Below the pieces are notes generated by a model. The model was not told the DNA's origin and ran no database searches. It saw nothing but the letters and a program-made list of their open reading frames with translations. This document shows positions 1 to 10,513 of a stretch of DNA of 64,000 nucleotides, in pieces. Position 1 is the first letter of the stretch. The number at the start of each line of letters is the position of its first letter. The translations under genes were made by a program, and so were the position numbers. The stretch comes from Prinsepia uniflora (taxonomy: Eukaryota > Streptophyta > Magnoliopsida > Rosales > Rosaceae). The stretch covers positions 31,916,716 through 31,980,715 of the forward strand of contig CM064874.1 in NCBI GenBank assembly GCA_032719365.1, read 5' to 3'.

Positions 1-949
1 TGACCAAATTCGACCTCGTCGGAAACCTACTCGCCCGAGTAATACACCATATGGAATTCACTTCGAAAAGAAGTTCAGTCCCATCATCCTCAACTCAACT
101 ATCCAAGTAAAAGTGATAAACTTTCCACCTATCTGGATCATCAAGATCACGATCCAGATCCATCACTACGTCACCCGGCCATAAACGTAACAATCCTCGA
201 TCGTCAAGACGTTCAAAGTTCTCAACATCAAAATCCTGATCCATCTACGATCCACACATGCTCACTAAGCTATCAATGACCCGAAATCTGGTCATAGGGT
301 TTTACACCTTCATGACTCCTTAGTCAGTCACATCACTCAACCATTTCCCACATTGAAACAGATCAGTCAACGACGAGACACGTCGAGACTGTGCGTTCTC
401 TCCAATTACCTCGTATCGATCCTTGTCATTCCACCTAGGAAAAACCAAGGATGATCCAACACGATGACATCGACATCCATCCTACGTGAATGCAACCAAA
501 ACTCGTTGCACTCACCACGCCATGTAACCAAAATCATCTGCCACCAAGCAGAAAATGAGAAATCTCATTCACCTAACTTCGAAATACTCAACTCATCCTG
601 ATGACCCAAGACAAATCCCGGGTCCACCAACCAATACACGGCCAATGTACTGGTGATACAACCATCATCTACCATGGTAGAACCTGAGAAGTCACCCTAA
701 TGACTTCGAGATACCCATTACCAATGTGGAAAACCCGCACTCTTCTCGTCACCTCAATCACAACCTCTCTCGATTCCGAAGTTCCAACCATGTCGGAACC
801 AACACACTCGAAAATCAACCACGTGTCCATAACCAGTCTAACTCTATCCGGGATCCACTGCCGGACCACAGATACCGAACATATCCCCATCTCGACGGAG
901 TCACATCCCGACTCGTGACTCATCGTCATCACAATCACTAGCACCAGCA

Positions 950-1083
950 CCAGCGCTAGTACCAGCACCAACACACTAACATCAACATTAGTATCAGCAC
1001 ACAAGCATCCACACTAGTATCAGCACACTAACACCAGCATCAGTATCAGCACACTAACACCAGCATCAGTATTAACACACCGT
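950..1083. repeat. Minisatellite inside E1 internal region
   Basis: Imperfect tandem array built on AGTATCAGCACACTAACACC, with one unit of about 26 bp repeated nearly exactly around 1016-1070 and shorter degenerate CCAGCACCAG units before it. It explains the low-complexity open frames on both strands here, which are not genes. Confidence 0.7.
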
Positions 1084-2171
1084 GTGCAAAACTGACAACC
1101 CTGGATCTCCACTCATACCGAGCGACGACCCCGTACCTCTGCTCAGATTGGAGGAATCCTACCTCCCTCGTATCCAACAACTCTGGGTACAGTCACCCTG
1201 ACATCTCATACGAGAAAAGGAAAACGTTCCCTGAACGTCTCCAATTCCCAACCATCGTAACTACAACCACTCTCGGTAGTAGTGCTTGCCACAAACTCGT
1301 GCAGACCTAACCACCAGACATCGCTAAAGTGACTCTGTATCCAACGGAATCACCCACCCGTACTAACTACTCTATATCCCCACTCCGGGATTCCATCGAC
1401 AAGTACCAACTCTGGTAACTTGTCCAATCAAACCCTAACCAGTAGTAACTCGACTCAACCAATGTCTTCTACCAGGTCGCCCATGACCTTAGTTGCACCA
1501 ACAATCCATCACAACTAAGTAGCACGACAACCAACTAGGTCTAACCGATCACTATAACCTCGACTATGGAGTGCAGTCCCATCACTCAAGCTGACATGAC
1601 TAGACCGACTAACGGACTCGACTCCGAAAATTCGTCAAGTCAAACCACTCGCCAACTCACCTCCATACACCCTGCCTTAAGGTTCCACGATCACTACCTA
1701 GGGTTCCTCTGAACCTAATTACAGAAGGCAGTATAATCCACAATCTGACTGACCCCGCGGTCCTGACATTATAAGGACATCAATCCAATCCTACCGTCAT
1801 TTCAACTAGGGTTCCTCGAACCCGGCTGCTCCCAGTAGCATAGCCACCTAACACAACAAAATCCGACCATCTAATAGTCCCAACTCCTAACCAGTCGTCA
1901 TAACCGATCCTACAACATCGTGAAAGACGATCCCAACTAACCGTCTCACGATCCAACTCTAAAGTACTGTTACGTTTAACCTTTTGTAAGCTCCCACGCT
2001 GCCAACCTTGACAGAACTATGGCAACCCCAACATCGAATGCCGAACCAAAATGTTCCACGATTCAATCCTACTAACTATCGTACCGGTATCCTAACTATC
2101 AGGTTGATAACGAACAGCAACACACTGAGACATCACATCCTCGACTTGCGCGATACTCCAAGAGCAAACCT

Positions 2172-2202
2172 TGCTCTGATACCACTTGTTAGTATCAGAG
2201 CA
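2172..2202. repeat. Duplicated primer-site/LTR junction forming an 11-bp palindrome
   Basis: The 19-base junction GCTCTGATACCACTTGTTA at 2229-2247 (primer site plus first LTR bases) is repeated exactly at 2173-2191. The upstream copy is followed by an inverted copy, so TGCTCTGATAC at 2172-2182 pairs perfectly with GTATCAGAGCA at 2192-2202 around a 9-base loop. E2 has a comparable palindrome at 34871-34896. Confidence 0.75.
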
Positions 2203-2228
2203 GCCTGAGTATCCTATGAGTTAACCGA

Positions 2229-2240
2229 GCTCTGATACCA
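2229..2240 (-). promoter_or_regulatory. E1 primer binding site (initiator Met tRNA)
   Basis: On the minus strand this reads TGGTATCAGAGC, the standard plant retrotransposon site complementary to the 3' end of initiator methionine tRNA. It is 2 bases inside the LTR end at 2243 and shows that E1 is transcribed right to left. Confidence 0.85.
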
Positions 2241-2242
2241 CT

Positions 2243-5200
2243 TGTTAGGACCCTTCCCCAATCCCCCTCGGGATTAAAGAGGGACGCTCCTGATCCCGTC
2301 TGACGAGTGTCAGACCAGGGAAATTTAAAACCTTTTGCCCAAAGGCTTCCAGAGTACGCCAGGATCCGGAGGAGGTATGTGATGTCCCAGTCTCTGCTAC
2401 AGTCTGCACCGTATTCAACCTGAAGTGTATTGAAAACAAAAAGACTGTGAATGGACAAAAAGTAATAGTTTGATAAAACACATTTCATAAAGACCTTTAT
2501 ATCCTTCACTAAAAAGCATGCATGCATAGTAAAACCATTTATCCTATCACATATGTTTAAACAACCACATCCATACGGGCTCCTACCCAAAAACATTTAC
2601 AAAAAACCATAACATAGTAAACATATGTGGGATCTCATCCCAAATCCATTTATCATCATAAAACACAATTTCGCAAACCAGTTGAAATCATGATTATCCA
2701 TGCATTGCATATCACCAATCTTGTCACGGTATCTAGAGCTACGTGCATGCTACCCGGGGTCTCAAACCCAAGTCTCTCCAGGGTACACCCAGGTCAATGT
2801 CCGTAGATCAATGACCCTCCCTGGAGGTTATAAACCAAGCCTTCCTGAGAGTAAGGAACCCAACGGGGACGACTCCACTCAGTTAGTGCGCCGTGATTAC
2901 TCCGGGGTCCACCCAGGCCAACGACCCTCCCCAGAGGGGACAACTCATATAATAAGGATGGTATACGAAAAACCATTTGATATCATTATCAAAACCTTTC
3001 AAGGATTCATGCCCGGCCCCCCATAAGCCGTCATGAATCATAAAAATCTTTCAAGGGTTAATGTCGGTCCCCATAAATCGTCATGAACCAGAAATCCATT
3101 TATGGGTCACTGATCCGAAATCACAATCTTAAAACATAACTGAGCCCTAAGCCCGAATCCACATACAAACTGGGCCTCCAGCCCGAATCGTAAGCCAACT
3201 GGGCCTCGTGTCCGATTTCGTAAACCAAATGGGCCTCGTGCCCGATCTCGTAAACCAAATGGGCCTCATGCCCGATTTCGTAAACCAAATGGGCCTCGTG
3301 CCCAATATCGTAAACCAAATGGGCCTCGTGCCCGATACGCAAGTTAACTGGGCTCTGAGCCCGATACGTAAACCAACTAGGCCTCCAGCCCGATGCGTTG
3401 TTAAATCGAATGGACCTCAAGTCCGAGAGTTCGTAAATCAAATTGGTCTCGTGCCCAATCCATATTTCCAAATTCGAAATCGATCCAAGAACCAATTAGG
3501 CCTCTAGCCCAAGAACGTAACTAAAAGGTCTTCGAGTCCGAGGGGGTTTCCAAAACAAATGGGCCTCGAACCAGAGTTTACCTTTTCAAATTGAAAACCA
3601 TTTCATTAAATCATTTCCAAAACTATAAGTACGGAAAATCAGTGTAAAACTGAAAATCTTGATTTACGTGCAAGCACGTAAATCGCCTCGAAATGCATGA
3701 AACCATATAAACCACAATCATTATATAATCATAACTATAAATCATATAAAATATTTATGCATGCATCACAGTTTAGAAATCAAGGTCCACTCACAGACTG
3801 TCCTAAGTTGCCGCCTCGGTTTGCGTGCCGTAACCCTCATCGGTCCAATCGTCATCACTAGGACTCCCAAACCTGTCCAAATCAATCTAAAGGGTTACTA
3901 ACTACCTTATTAACCTCTCATTGAAGCCCCGTAATTTTCCCGAATTTTTAACTATTTTTAATCTCGAACCTAAACCTTCGGATGTCCCGAACATTATCGA
4001 GACGGTGTCCGTTCGACACGAAACCAGTCCCAAAATGTTTGTTACATCAAATAGATTAATTCACATGTTGAACACTTCCCCAAAAGGCCCGCCACGCGCC
4101 CTCATGCGCCACCCAAAGGGGCTGCGCGTGAGCCCACGCGCAAGCACTATTCATTATCCCCTACCTCCAGCGAACCCGGTCCAGTAGTTTGAGCCGGACC
4201 TGACCGGTCTGGACCGGTCCAGGGTCCAATCTCATCCATTTTTGGTCCATTCTTTCCCTTTTTCATTCCTACACCTTCCTAACATCAAACCTAATCTTTC
4301 TAGCTATTAAAAACATAGAAAAACCCACTGAAAACTCACCTTCCATGGACAAGTCGTGAGCTTGAACTTCAAGCTTGGTTCCTTGACTTCCTGGCCACCC
4401 ATTCCCTTCCCAATTGATCCTCCTCAAGTCTCGTTGGTCCTTAGGTTTCTTTAGAATTGAATAGAACTCAAAACACCAATCAAAACCAAACTTTCAATTT
4501 TTGAAATTAAAACCGGGCTCTCGGGTTCATTCGACTTACCCCTGTCGTGAGCCGTCGTCACCATCATTCCCAGTCTCTCAAGATTCCTCCCACGACCGTG
4601 TTAATGCAAGGTGATGATGGTGGTGTGATGTGGTGTGTGTGTTTGTTCAAGGGAATGGAAAATGGTGGTTTCAGGTTTGTGAGAAAACAGAGAGGGTGGA
4701 TGGTAGTGATCAGGTGAGAGGGAGATGAGATGGATGGCTAGGATGAATGGGAAGGGTGAGATGAAGGGCTGGGATTGAAAAAGGTTAGGGAAAATGAGTA
4801 AAATAAAACAAGTGGACCAATCACATCTTAGATCCACTAATTGGGGGCTTGGGCCAATGGGATGAGTGACACTTGTCATTCATCCATGGGTCCCACCTAA
4901 ATATCTGCGGAATCAGACATGCCAAGTGTCTTCGCCTCGTAATGCATGCAATAGTATAATCGAACTTCCATGAACCATAACTTTCCCGTTCGAAGTCCGA
5001 TTCCGGCGTGCTGCCTTTCTATAGATTCGTATCAACCCGATCTACATAACGATCCTCGGCCCTCAGGCATCGGACCTCTCAAGTCAAAAGTCAACTATTT
5101 TCCCCTTTTTAACCAAATTACCAAAATACCCATGAACTTCCGAACATCATAAATCTTCATCGAATGTCAGAATTGAACGTGCCACCTGTCTATGAACTCG

Positions 5201-5400
5201 TGACGTCCCGAACTATGTCACAGTCATCGGCCAAAGTCCATTTGATCCCCATAACAAAAATTCAACGTTTTGCCCATGACTAGGGGCAAAACGGTCATTT
5301 TGCGTCGTTCGTCTAATTTCGCTCAACTAATCACAGATTAATCTCACTAATCCTTGAATAGTCACAAATCTAATCTCGAAATTCAGGACGAGTCGTTACA
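2243..5400 (-). mobile_element. 5' LTR of E1, 3158 bp
   Basis: Plus-strand ends are TGTTAGGACCC and GAGTCGTTACA, so on its own strand the LTR starts TGTAACGACTC and ends in ACA. The same layout recurs in E2 and in the solo LTRs: a CCCGTCTGAC segment near the end next to the primer site, a GGGCC minisatellite, a block with CACTTGTCACTCATCC, then blocks on TGAACCATAAC, GTCAAAAGTCAAC and GGCAAAACGGTCATTTTG, then CGTTACA. The outer edge at 5400 cuts the coding remnant to its right, and the adjacent TTGGG (5401-5405) would be one copy of the target duplication; the other copy is outside the window. No coding region is supported. Confidence 0.8.
3150..3570. repeat. GGGCCTCxxGCCCGA minisatellite in the E1 LTR
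   Basis: About a dozen imperfect units of 27-33 bp around AAATGGGCCTCGTGCCCGAT followed by TCGTAAACC. The short GGGCC/GGCCC halves make each unit partly self-complementary. Equivalent arrays sit at the same LTR position in E2 (28020-28380 and 36040-36400). Repetitive peptides encoded here on both strands are products of the repeat, not proteins. Confidence 0.75.
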
Positions 5401-7694
5401 TTGGGCCTCTTCTTGAGTCAGTCGTTGCTCCTGAACTTGGAGTTTTCGCTCCAGCTCATTCATCGCTTCGCGAGCCGAGTTAGCCTCGGCCTTCAGCTAT
5501 TGCTCCGTCTGTAACGATTGCCGAGCTGCGTTAGCCGACTGCTCCCTCAGCTTAGTTTTCACTTTTTCCGCAGTGACCGCCCGGCTGAGAGCCTCGGAGT
5601 AGCTGACAAACAGCCAACTGAGGGACTACACCCACGAACAAAAAAAGTTAGCACAAAAATAGGAAAGAACAAAAATTTGAAAGAAAAATTGTCTGAATGG
5701 ACTGACTTACGTGTGAGGCAACAACAAGGGACCTAGACATCCGCTGGGCGACCGCGTCATCGTGACATTCACCTAGGCCAACCAGCTCCTTGGAGGCACC
5801 CGTCGCGATGCCGTTGACGACTAGCAGCATCTTCCTGCGCACCGTGCGGGAGACGTCCTCTCACCGAGGTCCCCTTTTGACAGGTCCACCATGGCTACTC
5901 TACGTTTGGGCAGCCGACTGCAGTAGGGGAGTCGACCTTGATTGCGAGGGTGGTCGCTGGACCGACTGAGACTAGTTGAGCACCCTCAGACACACCTCCT
6001 GCTGGAGAGACGGATCCTAGAGGAAGGGTCCGGTCGGCGACAGAGGCGATGGATACGACACCCCCGGAAGTTGAAGGACAGCTTAGGGAAAGACATCTTG
6101 GTTAGGTCAGGGATACTGGCGCGAGCCCTCACTTCCTCGGTAGTCTTCGAAAGTGAGTTTCATACCTGCCTCTCTCGCTCAGCCTCGTTCTCGGTGACCA
6201 GATGGTGACAGGGGCCCCACCTTCCTCTAGGTCAATCACCGGATTAACCACGGTCTTCTCAGTAGGCGAAGTGGGGGCAGTCGGAGAAGCAGGAACCGCA
6301 ATCGACAAGTCCTTCGAGATCGCGGTGCTCTTCCTTTTTTTCTTCCCCTACTGGTCCATCTCGACCAGTCGACCCAGCCTCTCTGCATCCCGCGGATCGA
6401 AGTTGGACGACCTCTGAGCTCTCAAGCCAGCATCTGAGGCCTGTTTCCTTTTATAGGTGGAGCTGACTGACCCTGCCGTCTTCTTTTGCTCATTCAACCC
6501 CGCCATATTTTGCTCTGCCCTTGCCTCTTCAGCTGCTCGATCAATCCGCTACTTGACATCTTTGGGGACAACTTGCACCAAACGCCAAGTATCAGCACAC
6601 GGTTGAAACGAAACACAACACAAAACGGGAAACAACAACAGAGTTACTTACCAAGATTGGGGATCAGACCGACCTCGTGCAGCAGTTGGGGTACCCGTAG
6701 CACATCTCGGTGACGCCATGGGGGAGCACAGACTTTCCTAACCCGCTCACAGGCCTTTCGTTCCTCGTTGGTTAGGATTACCTCCGGAAGAGTTCCTGCA
6801 CACAAAACACCTCTGTCAGCCACTCGAATATCGACCCACAAACAATATAATAAAACAGGTCAGAGAACGACCCTCGGCTCCCAAATCTTGGAATGACGAC
6901 GGGATGCCTCGTCCCCCTGAGTTCCCCCTGACGTAGATAAACTCGATCTTGTACGTCTTCTGGGAGGACGGAAGACCATAGAAGAACTCCCCCTAAGTCA
7001 TCTTGTCCTTGCACCGAGCATGCACCTAGCCCGTGCTCAGCTATTGCTGTGCGAATTCGTAGAGGTAGACGACCTAGGCGTAGGTCAGTGGCTTTTCTCC
7101 CGCTCTAACGAATGCGGCATACAAGCTAACAAGAATGATCCAGAAATTCGGGTTCAGCTAACCAAGGGCCACGCCCAGCCCTCAAACCATCCTCCTTAGC
7201 CACGGGTGTAGTGGCAACCAGACGATGTGACTACACAACTCAGTATAAAACAATGCCCAACCCTAAGGCGCCTGGCTTGGCAGCTCGGTGGGCCTAACCA
7301 CCCGCAGCTCCACGTCTGAGGGCACCGCCCATGCCGGTCAGAATTTCTTTACCGACGCCTCTATCTCCCAACTCTCATATTCGTATATCGACTACAACAC
7401 CATGTCGATAGAATCCTCAGTCGGACCCTCCGTCGTCTGCGATGTGCTCACACCGACAAACCCTTTCCTACTGGTCTGCGTATTTTCCACCCTAGACCGA
7501 CCGAAAGCCAACACTCCGGTCTGATCACCTCTGGTGGGTTTCTTAGCAACTATCCTCGTTAGTGTGTCCTCTACCGAGGGGCCCGCATCTAATGAGGAGC
7601 TCTGTCGGTCTTCCTCGTCGTAGTCTCGTACTTCATTCGACTGGCTATCTCTGTCAGACATCGGAACACTGCGAATAGAGACAGCAAAAAACAC
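5401..7694 (-). pseudogene. Decayed antisense retrotransposon-associated gene (putative gypsy-type transposon/plant transposon protein)
   Basis: Reading right to left, a likely start at 7661 opens an acidic N-terminus (MSDRDSQSNEV...). After a frame break, 7260-6850 reads as a conserved block with WALFYTEL, WLPLHPWLRRMV, LNPNFWIILVSLYAAF, EKPLTYA, VVYLYEFAQQ and GEFFYGLPSSQKTYKIEF. A clean exon follows at 6795-6652 with AG acceptor and GTAAGT donor (TLPEVILTNEERKACERV). Then comes a low-complexity linker, and from about 5600 a charged, coiled-coil-like C-terminus (AEKVKTKLREQSANAARQSL, NELERKLQVQEQRLTQEEAQ). The frame ends abruptly at 5401 where E1 inserted. At least seven in-frame stops occur, mostly TAG where Gln or Trp would be expected. 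The layout matches proteins usually annotated as putative gypsy-type transposon (PF04195-like); that family name is from recollection. Confidence 0.6.
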
Positions 7695-8940
7695 CTATTA
7701 GTCACCGACCACTGTTTTCCCAAGATCGAACCAGCGTCCGACCCCCAGTTCATCCACAGTTCATACCAAAGGAAAAATCAAAACAACACATTGAATCGAA
7801 AAACAGCAAAGGAAGGAGGTCATACCTTGTGATTCAGCGACAGTCGTCCTCACCGAAAATCGCACCACTGTAGAATTTATCGGTAATGCTCGTCGGAAAT
7901 CGCCTCAACACCTACAAATCTCATAAACCAGAAATGCGAAAAAGTGAAAAGGTTAAAATGTTTTTTCACCCACTATTTCACATCAGCGGCTGATTGTGTC
8001 TGACAGCTTGCCACGTGGCAACACCTGATTTGCCACATGGACTGACAACTTGTAACATATGATGACGTGGACTACCACATCATCATCGTCAACCTTGATC
8101 TAGGTTGACCCATTTCACTATAACGGGTCAAACGATATGCGAACTCGACTGGACTCGATCTCACTCATTTATCAGCCATTTTCACCATTTTTGTTCCTAT
8201 ATACCCGCATGGATCCCAGGAAGGGATCTATGGGATCAAAAATGACTTAAAAGGGCTAGAATTTACCTTCCAAGCTTGAAGATTTTTAGGCAAGTTTCCA
8301 GCTTAGTTTCTGGGCGATTCCGGTCACCTCAGTCCTTCCTTTTTGTCCCTTCGTGATCGTCTAGTTCGTGGGAACATGTTTTGATCATCAAAACAACCCA
8401 ACAAATCCTAAATCGAAGTTTGTAATTATGGGCCCAAATTGGGTTTTCGGGTTTACCTTGTTCGTGGTTCCTCCGCCATGTTTAGCCTCTCTCCTTCGTC
8501 TCTCAGCCGTCATTTCACTCTCACTCTCTCAAGCAAACACATAAGATGATGGATTGGGGGTTGGGTTGGGTTTGTGTGGGTTTGGTGTTTCAGGTATAAT
8601 GAAACAAAGAGAAGGAAGATGATACAATAAACCTATAATTTTGGGGTCTTGGAGCAATTAGATGAGTGACACTTTTCAGTCATCAATTGGTCCACCCAGA
8701 TATTTGAACCAATCCAAAAATGCCAACTGTACAATTCCTCGAAAAATGTGAATAGTGCCGATTTTCTTCCGTGACCTATAACTTTCTCGTCGAACATTCA
8801 ATTTCGATATGTCGTCTGTGTACGAACTCGTGACGTCTCGATCTACGTAACGGGCCACGGTTAAAGTCCAAATAGTGTCCCAAGTCAAAAGTCAACATTT
8901 TTCCCTAATTAAGGGCAAAATGGTCAATTTATTTTTCAAA
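7695..8940 (-). mobile_element. Truncated LTR of the TGTAACGACCC family and flank
   Basis: From about 7975 the sequence follows the middle and right part of the long LTRs: CCACGTGGCAACACC, then about 8460-8560 (TTTCGGGTTTACC, CCTCCGCCATG), GATGAGTGACACTTTTCAGT, a block on CCGTGACCTATAACTTTCTC, ACGAACTCGTGACGTC, and GTCAAAAGTCAACATTTTTC. It stops near 8940 without the expected CGTTACA end, so it is truncated. No gene is visible. 7695-7975 is the 5' flank of the decayed gene to the left. Confidence 0.55.
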
Positions 8941-9526
8941 TTGAGAATTTGTCGAAGACAGCTATGGTTGTAATGAATTAGTAGCATAATATGAAGTTTT
9001 TATAATTGGTTAATTTATCATGTATTACGATAAATTGAATTACATGTAATTTTTTTAAAGTATTTGAAAAAGACCCCCACACAGATGAATTTATGGGCTA
9101 CGCCATTGTTAACAGTGTTCCCTATATATTTATTATTTATTTCAAGCTAAACATTTGAATATCCTCAAGCTATCACTCTTTGAATTTTTTTTTTTTTTAA
9201 CCAAGTTCATTCAATTGTGAGGAGATAGATTCTCCTTATTTTCTCTCTCCCTTTTGTTAAATTTAGGAATTCAAAACTATCAAAATAACAAAATTCTGAA
9301 GGAATGTGAGATAGGGACTCTGCTAGAGCGATTTTTACTTTAAAAATTCTGAATTAAAAATTCTGAAACTAACTAAAAATGTATTTTAGAGACTCTTCTG
9401 AATTTGTTCGAAATATAAGTGATAATAGAAGGAATAGTGGAGTAAAATTTCATTAGCACTTCTTTCTAGTTAGTTTTATTACCCTCAATATTGATAATCA
9501 AATTAATAATTTTAAATACAGTTTAC
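8941..9526. other. AT-rich non-coding spacer
   Basis: AT-rich sequence with poly-T at 9186-9198 and no recognisable exon, RNA gene or repeat boundary. It is the host DNA into which the TR-GAG element at 9527 inserted. Confidence 0.5.
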
Positions 9527-9531
9527 ACATT

Positions 9532-10116
9532 TGTGGAACCCAAAATCATCCGAAAATTATGGAGCCGCCACGTGTCCCATAATTCCCAAAAATGACCAAA
9601 TTGCCCTTGGAAAATAACGCTGATCATTTGAAAAATACCCACATATTAAATAATATATTTACCAGTTAAATACGTTATTTGATCGGGTTAAAGTCTCCGT
9701 AGTATTGATATTCTCCCCGAGAGTTAATTATTGTTATTCTTAATAATGGATAATTAATATTAATATTAAAATACAATAAATATCATTACTATCATGATGA
9801 GCCATCATTACAATTATTAAATAATATATTTAATAATAATATATTATTTACTAATTAAATATTCAACCGACCAATCAGAACGCTCCAAGGCTCCCAAGAT
9901 TTTTCTATAAATAGCAAGGTACATTTCATTTCCAAGGTACGTTGATTCTTCGTTTCGAAGTATATCCCTTTCCTCTCTCAAAGCTAACTTAAGCATCGGA
10001 GTGTTCTTGGTCGAACAACCCCACGGGTAAATCGATCGAAGCAACGATAGCTAATTGTTTGCTGTTTGCAGGAATTGTGAGGACTTTTCGCGACGAGTTC
10101 AATCTTTGATTCAACA
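9532..10116 (+). repeat. 5' LTR of the TR-GAG element
   Basis: Starts TGTGGAACCC and ends GATTCAACA, giving TG...CA ends. A TATA box CTATAAATAG at about 9904-9913 places the likely transcription start near 9935. Differs from the 3' LTR at six single bases. Confidence 0.92.
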
Positions 10117-10118
10117 AT

Positions 10119-10136
10119 TGGTGCTTTCATTGAGAG
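10119..10136 (+). promoter_or_regulatory. TR-GAG primer binding site
   Basis: TGGTGCTTTCATTGAGAG begins 2 bases after the 5' LTR, in the position and with the TGG start expected of a tRNA primer site. It is not the initiator-Met site used by the long-LTR elements here; I cannot assign the tRNA with certainty. Confidence 0.7.
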
Positions 10137-10157
10137 TTATTGAGTTATACTCAGAAG

Positions 10158-10450
10158 AAGCTCTCTCATTTGTTCATCGTTCATCTTTCTTCGTTCGTCG
10201 TTCATCGACATTGTTCAAAGATTTTGAACGTTGTTCATCGCTCATCAAAGAATTTGTTCATCGTTCATCTTTCTTCGTTCGTCGTTCATCGACATTGTTC
10301 GAAGATTTTGAACATTGTTCATCACTCATCAAGAATTCGTTCATCGTTCATCTTTCTTCGTTCGTCGTTCATCGACATTGTTCGAAGATTTTGAACATTG
10401 TTCATCGTTCATCTCCCTTCGTTCGTCGTTCATCTCCCTTCGTTCGAAGA
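10158..10450 (+). repeat. Tandem repeats in the gag leader
   Basis: Three copies of an approximately 85-bp unit starting near 10170, 10256 and 10338, built on GTTCATCGTTCATCTTTC and CGACATTGTTCGAAGATTTT, with shorter echoes to 10450. They lie between the primer site and the gag start. The open frames across them (repeated FVHRSS-type peptides) are by-products of the repeat. Confidence 0.8.
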
Positions 10451-10513
10451 TTCTGAACGTTGTTCAAATTATCCATCAACAAGCTTTCCAAATTCAAAAT
10501 TCTTCGAATCAGC

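Larger units (their letters stand above)
1..2242 (-). mobile_element. Internal region of long-LTR non-coding retrotransposon E1 (cut by window edge)
   Basis: This is the internal part of an LTR element read on the minus strand, lying next to its 5' LTR (2243-5400). A perfect initiator-Met tRNA primer site lies 2 bases from the LTR, which fixes the orientation. No gag, protease, reverse transcriptase or integrase can be read in any frame; the longest open frames are short and without motifs. The end next to the LTR resembles the matching end of E2 (about 34780-34938), including a stretch on AGACATCACA and CTCGACTTGCGCG, so both belong to one family. The other LTR is outside the window. Known class that fits: large retrotransposon derivatives (LARDs), which depend on proteins of another element. 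That dependence is inference. Confidence 0.7.

Noticed and set aside
2173..2240. tRNA-Met gene fragments
   Set aside because: The GCTCTGATACCA words are retrotransposon primer sites next to LTR ends; no cloverleaf can be formed.
3121..3507. Repetitive open frames on both strands (IGHEAHLVYE and NQMGLVPD peptides)
   Set aside because: They are translations of the GGGCC minisatellite inside a non-coding LTR; both strands are open because the unit length is a multiple of three over part of the array.
3150..3570. CRISPR-like regular repeats
   Set aside because: Repeat units are contiguous and imperfect without unique spacers, in a plant genome; the same applies to the other minisatellites.
10055..10456. 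133-aa frame rich in FVHRSS
   Set aside because: By-product of the three leader repeats of the TR-GAG element, upstream of the true gag start.
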